From the NCBI GenBank assembly GCA_030267565.1, contig BRXU01000002.1:868001-932000 (forward strand): a DNA stretch of 64,000 nucleotides. The letters are read 5' to 3'. The notes under the pieces were generated by a model. The model made no database searches and was not told the DNA's origin. It saw only the letters and a list, made by a program, of their open reading frames with translations. This document shows, piece by piece, positions 55,833 to 64,000 of the stretch (position 1 is its first letter; each line of letters begins with the position of its first letter). The stretch comes from Pleodorina starrii (lineage: Eukaryota; Chlorophyta; Chlorophyceae; Chlamydomonadales; Volvocaceae). Made by a program: the position numbers and the translations under genes.

Positions 55833-58670
55833 TCACATGTGTGACAGGAATGCCTCCAGGGCGGCGCCCTCCATTGTAAACATCCCCACCCCGCCGCCAG
55901 ACACCATCAGGGCCCCACCCGCCGCCGCCACCGCCGTCGACTGCGCCGTCAACTGCATCGTCGAGTGCAGCGACCAGCGGCCCGCCCCCGGCCCCGCCGC
56001 CGGCGGCGGCGACACCGACCACCAGGCCGACGGCGCCGCCAGCGCCCGCCGTAGGCACAGCCCCCCGGTGGCGCCGCCGGCCGTGCTGCCGCCGCCGCCG
56101 GCCGTGCTGCCGGCGCCGCTGCCGTCGACGCCGCTGGAGCCGAGCGAGCCCTCCTCGGCGGTGCTCGTCGCGCGCTGCGCCTGGCGGATGGCCTGCAGCA
56201 CGGGCCGGTGGCCGCGCTCGTTGGCGGTGCGCAGCGCCAGGTCTGTAACGTCCCATGGGTCGGCGCCCGACTCCAGCAGCAGCCCCACCACGTCCGTGTG
56301 GCCCTACACGCCCAGCGAAAGAGAGAGGGTCAGAGGGGACAGAAGGAGACGGAGAGGGGCGGCGGCGCTTGCATGCGTTGAGGGTAACTGGATGGCAGGG
56401 TACGCGCGTGCGGTTGCAGCCATTTGCCAGCGGAAGGTACGAGTCTGCATGTGCGTGTGAGGGAGCGGATATAGGGAAGGATGCGGGGGTGGATGGGGCC
56501 GGCAGGTCCAGCGTGGGCTCGTGCGTGCCCTCCGCTTCCCTCCGCTCCGTGAGGCACTCGCGGACGGCACTCGTGGAACCCTCCCCTAAGGACCTTGAAG
56601 GGCAAAGCAGCGCGGATAGGCTGGGCAAGACAGGCACGGCAGGGCAGTACCCGCAACACCCTCCTGCGGACATGACCACAGGGAGGGGAAGGGAGCGCCC
56701 TCTTCCCTCCACCCACCAAGCACACACGCGAGGCAGCGCGCGGATGGCCCGACCCCGCCCTGCCCCTCACAGCGCCACCCACTCGCCCTGCCCCTCACAG
56801 CGCCGCCCCGCCCCGCCCCGCTCCGCCCCGTCCTACCTGGACGCTCGCCGCCACCAACGCCGCGCTGTTGCACGCCGCCGGGTCCGCCCCCGCCGCCAGC
56901 AGCGCCCGCACCACCGAGCCGTAGCCCCGCGCCGCCGCAGCCTCCAGCGCCGGCCGCCCGTGCGCCCTCGCGTCCGCACCCGCCCGCAGCAACATCTCAA
57001 CCAGCGCCAACACGCGACTCTCGCCGCCGACGGCGGCGGGCCCTCCGCCGCCCGCGACGCCCTTGGCGCCGCCGCCACCACCGACTCGTGCTTGTGCATC
57101 TGCGGCGGCACTGCTGCTGCAGCTAGCGGTGCCTCCGTCCCTCGCGGCGACTGCTGCCGGCAGCTCACAGGCGTGTACCAGCGCAGCACTGGGCGGGGGT
57201 GTAAACGTTGAACAGACCGCAGCAGAGGAACGGGGGCGGCATTGGCGATGAAAGGAGAGGGGGTGCTGCAAGAACGCACCGCCGGAAGTGTAACGGAGAT
57301 GTGCGACGGAGGTTCGGCGACAACGCGGCCCGGGAGCGCCAGAGAGGTGTTTTGGGTCGGCGTGCGTCTCCCGGGCAATGAAACCCTAAGCAGCCGCCGC
57401 TACCCCTGCCACACGGGGTGTCAACGTGTCATGGCCCCGTATGCGCTTGTAAGTGGGAGAACCCGCGCCAGTGGCACGGCCGCCACAGCGCGCGCGCCCC
57501 CGTTGCCGTACTATGCCATACCTGCACAGCGCCCGCGGGTCAGCGCCGTACTGCAGGAGCACCGTCGCAGCCTCCACGTGGCCCCGCTGTACGGCACGTC
57601 GCAGCGCGCGGCTTCCGTCGGCCGTGGGGTCGGCGCCGGCGGCACAGAGCAAGTAGACGACGTCCGCGTTGCCGCCGGTGGCGGCCGCAACAAGTGAGGC
57701 GCTCTCGTAGGCTGTCGGCGGAGCGCCGGCCTTCAACAGATCGCGTGCGATGTCGCAGTTGCCGGCCTCCGCCGCGGCGGTGAGGGCGCGCGACATCGCA
57801 AACGTGGTGGGCTGCGCGGCGCGGAGCAGCTCCGAAACCACCTTGGCGTGGCCCGCGCGCGCTGCCTGCATGAGCAGCAGGGCGTCGTGCAACGCGAGCT
57901 GCGGCGGCCGGGGAAGGGGACAGGGGTTTGGGATTTCGGAGGTTCTGGGTCGGGTGCATCGGTGTGATGCGGGTGGCGGGGGAGGGTGGGGTGCGGGCGG
58001 CGTGCGGACTTGGCGGGAGAAGTTTGGGGGCGTGCAGCTTTGGGTGCGGGGTCAACGTAAGTGTGAGGAAGAGGTGGGCGGCTGAGGGGCGGAGGGTGGG
58101 GACGCGGTTCCGGGAAGGGAAGGTACAGCGTCGGGGATAGGACACCGGCAGACGCGCGAGGCGCCAGACCCCGCGTGCGCGAATGGGTAGAGGTTGCACA
58201 TAAATGCGTTGGGCAATGTCCGACATTTGCACCTGCGACGCGTATCCAGTGTCAAGACAAAACAACAAGCATGTTTGCACACTAAAGACAAGGACGGCGA
58301 TTGTTGTCCGAGGCAGGCAGGCAGACAATTCTGGCACATTTGTGTTTGGACCTACCTCGGCTCCCGCCTGGCAAAGTTGACGAAGCAGCTCCAGCATAAT
58401 TACATCTTGCTCACTGGCACTGACCCCTTGCAGTAGCTGGCTGTGCTGGCTGAGAGTGTAGACGTGCCGAGCTGCTGTTAATTGGCCATAGCGAGAAAGG
58501 AGCCATCGCGCTGAAAGCTGTGGAAAGCTTAATGCCCTCCGCCAAACTTCTAAGAACGCCTTGCAGGTCACCGCGGCAGTTGCCCCTCCGCTGCCAGCGG
58601 ACGCAAGTATGCTTTGCAAGACGTTCGTCGGGAGCGATAAAACGGCCGGCGTGCTGGAGTAACTGTCCAT
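55833..58670 (-). CDS. F-box-like ankyrin-repeat protein
   Basis: Four exons (transcript order): 58670-58356, 57898-57522, 57188-56837, 56303-55833; 504 residues, phases consistent. The N-terminus resembles an F-box (LPTNVLQSILASAGSGG, then VTCKAFLEVWRRALSFPQLS). From about residue 100 come ankyrin repeats: LALHDALLLMQAARAGHAKVV, ALTAAAEAGNCDIARDLLKAG, ASLVAAATGGNADVVYLLCA, ALRRAVQRGHVEAATVLLQYG, then PALEAAAARGYGSVVRALL and GHTDVVGLLLESGADPWDVT. A Gly/Ala-rich segment and a unique C-terminus ending AALEAFLSHM follow. F-box/ankyrin proteins may act as SCF-ligase substrate adaptors, but the F-box is weak, so ligase function is inference. The start was chosen at the ATG in MDSYSS; upstream is AT-rich. 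Confidence 0.85.
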
Positions 58671-59829
58671 AGTGAAGTGATACAATAATGCGCTTTTTTA
58701 ATGCAATTATGTAACCGAATAGACCGATGCGCCCAGGTTTAGGCGCAAGCTAATGCAAAAAATGAGACTTAGTCAGTCAAAGGCCGCCGCGTGCACGGAC
58801 GAAATGTCGCCATCCAAATGATCATATCAAGAACTCTCCAAAGTTGCAAAAACAGGCCGCACGGAGGCTGCCTTTCCCACGTTGCCCGCAATAGCCTACA
58901 ACTTGAGTAGAACTCCTTCCCGTTTCTCCCGGAGGGTACAACTTGACAGTCAGACCTACTTAGCCCCGAGTCTGGACAGCAAAATAGTTGTCGTAAACGC
59001 AATTAATTTTGTTATGTTTGCGCATGCGGTGGGCGCCTTCGGAGTTGTATAGGGCCTGTATAAAGCACGCAGAAATTGCCGTACCTGTCTTACGTCATTC
59101 CGTATACTTGGCCACCTTTTACCGGAGGCAGCTGGGCCGGTAGCGACTTGTAAGGGAGCCGGATACGTGAGAATAGGGCAGCCCGGTATGGGCCACAGGG
59201 CTGGTAGGGTGTGATGTATCCGTTTCAGCAGCGGGCGCCCGGAAAGAGGGGCCAGGAGCCAGCGGCCAGGGGCCGACAGACTCGGAGTCGTTGTCCGTGC
59301 TCGTGCGGCCAGAGACCTCTCCAGTGCATCTGACCTAAACCCAATGGGTCTCCGTTAAGAGCTGCTCCTATGTATGTACCAATGTACGTGTGTTACCAGT
59401 GGTGGTTGCCCGCGCCGTCGTCAACAGCGGGCGGCGGGGCCGTCGGCGGCGGCGCCGTCCAGCCCTGGCGACGTGGCTGGGAGAGCCCTGGTCGGGAACG
59501 CGAGCAGCCTAGATCGAAGGCCCGCAGCAGCAGCAGTAGCAGTAGCAGCTGGGCGCCGCTGTGCGGCTCCCGCAAGCGCCGACAGCAAGTGACAGTGGCC
59601 AAACAGCGCGGGGCCCAACAGCTGTCACAGGCGTGAAGCGGAAGCGCGCTGCACAGTCCGCATGGAGGTGCCGCTTCCCCTGGAGCTTTCCCTGGAGCCT
59701 CTCCCCGGACTCGACAGTCATCACTCTCAACAGCCCCCAGCAGCTCGGCCTGGATCCCAACGGTTCAACAACTGCAGCAGCAACGGCTAGCCTTGACCAA
59801 CCGTGCCAACCGCCAACACAACCAACGTA
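58671..59829. other. Upstream region of ankyrin gene, no gene seen
   Basis: About 1.16 kb with lower GC near the ankyrin start, then GC-rich sequence with CAG-rich runs (59524-59552) next to the large minisatellite. No supported coding or RNA gene was found. Confidence 0.5.
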
Positions 59830-61845
59830 ACGTGCACGTGTGTACGTGCGCGTGTGTACGTGCGCGTGTGTACGTGCGCGTGTGTACGTGCGCGTGTGTA
59901 CGTGCGCGTGTGTACGTGCGCGTGTGTACGTGCGCGTGTGTACGTGTGCGTGTGTACGTGCGCGTGTGTACGTGCGCGTGTGTACGTGCGCGTGTGTACG
60001 TGCGCGTGAGTACGTGCGCGTGTGTACGTGCGCGAGTGTACGTGCGCGTGTGTACGTGCGCGTGTGTACGTGCGCGTGTGTACGTGTGCGTGTGTGTGTG
60101 TACGTGTGTGTGTGTGTACGTGCGCGTGTGTACATGTGCGTGTGTGCGTGCGCGTGTGTGCGTGCGCGTGTGTGCGTGTGCGTGTGTACGTGCGCGTGTG
60201 TACGTGCGCGCGTGTACGTGCGCGTGTGTACGTGCGCGTGTGTACGTGCGCGTGTGTACGTGCGCGTGTGTACGTGCGCGTGTGTGCGTGTGCGTGTGTA
60301 CGTGCGCGTGCGTACGTGCGCGTGTGTACGTGCGCGTGTGTACGTGTGCGTGTGTACGTGCGCGTGTGTACGTGTTGGTGTGTACGTGTGCGTGTGTACG
60401 TGCGCGCGTGTACGTGCGCGTGTGTGCGTGTGCGTGTGCGTGTGTGCGTGCGCGTGTGTACGTGCGCGTGTGTACGTGCGCGTGTGTACGTGCGCGTGTG
60501 TACGTGCGCGTGTGTACGTGTGCGTGTGTACGTGCGCGTGTGTACGTGTGCGTGTGTACGTGCGCGTGTGTACGTGCGCGTTTGTGCGTGCGCGTGTGTG
60601 CGTGTGCGTGTGTACGTGCGCGTGTGTACGTGCGCGTGTGTACGTGCGCGTGTGTACGTGCGCGTGTGTACGTGCGCGTGTGTGCGTGCGCGTGTGTACG
60701 TGTGCGTGTGTACGTGTGCGTGTGTACGTGCGCGTGTGTACGTGCGCGTGTGTACGTGTGCGTGTGTACGTGTGCGTGTGTACGTGTGCGTGTGTACGTG
60801 CGCGCGTGTACGTGCGCGTGTGTGCGTGTGCGTGTGTACGTGCGCGTGTGTACGTGTGCGTGTGTACGTGAGCGTGTGTACGTGCGCGTGTGTACGTGCG
60901 CGTGTGTACGTGCGCGTGTGTACGTGCGCGTGTGTACGTGCGCGTGTGTACGTGCGCGTGTGTACGTGCGCGTGTGTACGTGCGCGTGTGTGCGTGTGCG
61001 TGTGTACGTGCGCGTGTGTACGTGTGTGTGTGTGTACGTGTGTGTGTGTGTGTGTACGTGCGCGTGTGTACGTGTGCGTGTGTACGTGCGCGTGTGTACG
61101 TGTGCGTGTGTACGTGCGCGTGTGTACGTGCGCGTGTGTACGTGTGCGTGTGTACGTGCGCGTGTGTGCGTACGCGTGTGTGCGTGTGCGTGTGTACGTG
61201 CGCATGTGTACGTGCGCGTGGGTACGTGCGCGTGTGTACGTGCGCGTGTGTACGTGTGCGTGTGTACGTGTGCGTGTGTACGTGCGCGCGTGTACGTGCG
61301 CGTGTGTGCGTGTGCGTGTGTACGTGCGCGTGTGTACGTGCGCGTGGGTACGTGCGCGTGTGTACGTGCGCGTGTGTACGTGTGCGTGTGTACGTGTGCG
61401 TGTGTACGTGCGCGCGTGTACGTGCGCGTGTGTGCGTGTGCGTGTGTACGTGCGCGTGTGTACGTGCGCGTGGGTACGTGCGCGTGTGTACGTGCGCGTG
61501 TGTACGTGCGCGTGTGTACGTGCGCGTGTGTACGTACGCGTGTGTGCGTGTGCGTGTGTACGTGCGCGTGGGTACGTGCGCGTGTGTACGTGCGCGTGTG
61601 TACGTGTGCGTGTGTACGTGTGCGTGTGTACGTGCGCGTGTGTACGTGTGCGTGTGTACGTGCGCGTGTGTACGTGTGCGTGTGTACGTGTGCGTGTGTA
61701 CGTGCGCGTGTGTACGTGCGCGTGTGTACGTGTGCGTGTGTACGTGCGCGTGTGTACGTGCGCGTGTGTACGTGCGCGTGTGTACGTGCGCGTGTGTACG
61801 TGCGCGTGTGTACGTGTGCGTGTGTGTGTGTGTGTGTGTACGTGT
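59830..61845. repeat. 2-kb 14-bp minisatellite, alternating purine-pyrimidine
   Basis: About 144 tandem copies of a 14-bp unit, ACGTGCGCGTGTGT, with variants mostly swapping GCGCG for GTGCG. Nearly every step alternates purine and pyrimidine. Several frames on both strands stay open for the whole length (14-residue periodic Val/Arg/Cys/Thr or His/Thr/Arg/Ala peptides), an artefact of a stop-free unit. There is no start context, intron or domain to support translation. Confidence 0.96.
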
Positions 61846-64000
61846 CATGACGGATTGCTGAATTCGTTCGATTTGTGGGACAGGCGCGCTGGTCTGAGAT
61901 CGAAGGCGAGGTTACGGTGTAATGTCGCATGGGTCTGTGGGTCGCTGATGTGTATCATATTTGAGATGTGGTTGGTTTGGAAGATGTGTTTTGTGGTTGG
62001 AATATTTCCATTGCGTTGATCTCCTGGCAGTCTGGTGGTTTGCTTACCTGTGGTTGGTTTCTGGTACGGCAGTCATGATCTGTTGGTTCTTAAGGGTCAT
62101 TTCGACGCTGTCCCAGCGTCTCGCGCCACGATTGACTGCTCGACGCTTAGTCGTAGCCTGATTCGGGACAGTGAGTATCATGTGAGGAATTAGGATCATT
62201 GGGCGAATGTAGCCCAGCCCTCCCGTGGAACGATGAGACCCGGAAGTCGCGTACCGAGGACCACTACTCGTTTGTAACGGAACCCTGACATATTTCGTAG
62301 TCAGACTACTGGCCGGTCTATGAATTGGGCTACGGAGCAGCGAGTTCGTCAGCCTGATGGTGCTACCTGATGGCGTTCCTTCGGCGGCTTTCCGTTATTC
62401 CAGCTTTGGTGCTGCAGGCGGAATATTCCTATCTGCTGCCATTGCTTCACTTTCCTCCTTCTCTTTCTACCTTCACACCACAACCTTCTGACACGAGACC
62501 ATGCCTGGCTTCAGCCAGGATCGAGCTACGAGACCGCTTGGTGATTACGCGATGGAGCTATTAATTGATGATAATGTCTTGAAGATGCCGGCGAATATGA
62601 TCGAGTGCCGGCCTGTGATGTTCATCGTGATGCCCGCCGAGACCTGAGCGTTTGGAAGGGAGATCAAGTACCCTTTGTGAAGACCGATGCATGATCTGGA
62701 TGCCTTTTAGTGGGTTAATGAGTGCGAAACGCGTCCGGCTCCTTGTCGTGTACCCGCCGGCCATCGATAGGGTTGTCCGTCGTTTGCGAGTTACTTTGCG
62801 GGAAGGTTGCAGGTCACCGGGCAGCGTTATTGTAGCCTGAATTAGGAGGTTACACAGGTGGGGTCCTGTTTGGCATGATTTAGCAGCGCGCGCCGAGCCA
62901 CCAGCGCGAGGGTGAGCCAAGGGACGGGGGCCGAACGGAGAGCCTGCCCGTGCCCGCAGATAAGCGGCGGTCAGTAGCTTGCGATGTGTGCCGGCTCCTT
63001 ACGGCATAATGCGTGATAGCCGACGGGTTTGACTTTTAGCAAGCCGGCAGCGTGAAGAGCTTTGACAACCGGCGGCCCCTTGTGTACGGCCTTGATACCC
63101 AGGGGGGGCGTGCTAGCCAGGGTTTTCCCCCGAGTGCGGCGTTCCAGGCGCAGACATCTGGTCCTCTGATAGGGCGGTCTTCTTTTGTATGTGGCGCTTT
63201 CCGGGAATGGCTTTATTCCGGCCGCGCGGGTGCACCGTGTTTCACTGCCCAGACGTGTCATTCTAGTGCACCGTTTCTGCCAGCCGTGCTGGACAAGGGT
63301 TCTCCAGGGGATTTCCGAGGGATGTTCTGTTGAATAGTGTTTTACCAGGGCCAGGGTTTTCCAGGGGATATGCAGATTGCCGTGCAAGCGACTTCGAGAG
63401 TCACACGTGCAGGGCCGAGGAGTTCCTGGATTGGATTATGTTTACGGAATGCAATGGCTCAAAAGTCCTGAGCCTATTGACTGTGTTCCGTTCACGGTGT
63501 GCCGCTGAGTTTCGCTACGTCCGTCGGTTGGTGCATGAGCCTCAGGAAGAGAGTCCTGGCTGGCGAGGGCGGCCCAAGGGAGTGCTAGCCTATCCCAGCA
63601 GTCGGCCGTGTTCACCTGTTGCATGCCATGTGAGTAGGTCCAGCCCGCAGCCTTTCTTTTGCCCGGAGCAGGCCTGTTGAGCCTGTGCACTGGGTGTCGT
63701 TTGTCTCCTTCGTTGCCTTGGCGGTGCTCTGTTCTGCTTTGCGGGTCTGCGCTTCAGGGTTTTCCTTTCTAGATAGGTACCTTTTCTCGGTCTGGTTGAG
63801 CTGTGCGGGACATGATTTGTCTGGGGCAGTTGTTTCTGGCGTGCTTTGTCGTGAGCCTGGCGTTTTGTCACTGTCGGTGTTGCGTTGCTGTTGCTTAGTG
63901 ACTGGCAGCAGGTTAGCGTTAGTCGGGCAGTTTCCTTGCTCTGGTGTGTCAGCCGCCCTTACGGCGCCTTCCGCCGTTTCTGTCGGCTGGGGGGGAGTTC
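61846..64000. other. Compositionally distinct tail; possible degraded mobile element
   Basis: The sequence is less GC-rich and visibly T/G-skewed on the plus strand after about 63600. Minus-strand frames at 62561-62920 (ending HHDEHHRPALDHIRRHLQ) and 62971-63387 (LGIKAVHKGPPVVKALHAAG) look somewhat more protein-like than chance, as in an eroded element, but I find no recognisable transposase, reverse transcriptase, terminal repeat or cellular domain. No gene is claimed. Confidence 0.3.

Noticed and set aside
59509..61930. Several very long ORFs (over 450 codons) on both strands across the 14-bp repeat
   Set aside because: A stop-free repeat whose length is not a multiple of three keeps frames open; periodic HTRA/VRVC peptides, no start context, no non-repeat domain.

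Overview
The window looks like nuclear DNA of a volvocine/chlamydomonadalean green alga. The evidence is very GC-rich coding sequence with Ala/Gly/Pro/Ser homopolymers, many short to mid-size introns with GTGNG or GTACG donors and pyrimidine-rich acceptors, TGTAA-type poly(A) signals, and scattered tracts of the Chlamydomonas-type telomere octamer TTTTAGGG. A transition-zone (cilium) protein, an algal septin and an organelle-type RAP protein fit a flagellated alga. Exon models below were built by hand. A junction was accepted only when donor, acceptor, reading phase and, where available, a conserved domain agreed; every gene closes to a multiple of three.

Layout, left to right: (1) 1-3693 (+), 3' part of a coiled-coil protein with an Arg/Ser-rich segment. 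(2) 4898-8969 (-), septin GTPase with altered G3 and G4 motifs and a C-terminal hydrophobic segment. (3) 8970-10673, intergenic, with a degenerate GAGGTCTGAG repeat field, large palindromes and a telomere-like tract inside a hairpin. (4) 10674-15582 (-), GT92-type glycosyltransferase. (5) 15959-17407 (+), intronless disordered/coiled-coil protein. (6) 19814-25162 (-), MOS2/GPKOW G-patch and KOW splicing factor. (7) 26411-38233 (-), 16-exon NOC1/MAK21/CEBPZ ribosome-biogenesis factor whose introns carry most of the repeats. (8) 38721-44595 (+), B9D2-like transition-zone protein with long extensions. (9) 45466-45968 (-), 83-residue membrane/coiled-coil protein. (10) 46335-52546 (+), RAP-domain helical-repeat protein. 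(11) 53057-53530, 19-20-bp minisatellite. (12) 55833-58670 (-), F-box-like/ankyrin protein. (13) 59830-61845, 2-kb 14-bp minisatellite of strict purine-pyrimidine alternation. (14) 61846-64000, compositionally different tail without a secure gene.

The genes are ordinary eukaryotic neighbours rather than one pathway. Three pairs are closely divergent (GT92/coiled-coil, NOC1/B9D2, 83-aa/RAP; 366-487 bp between start codons) and probably share promoters. I found no self-contained undescribed system. The most unusual signals are the long Z-DNA-prone array, the divergent septin active site, a high number of GC-AG introns, and a short dispersed intronic motif centred on GATACCGCAGCGRAGGG.
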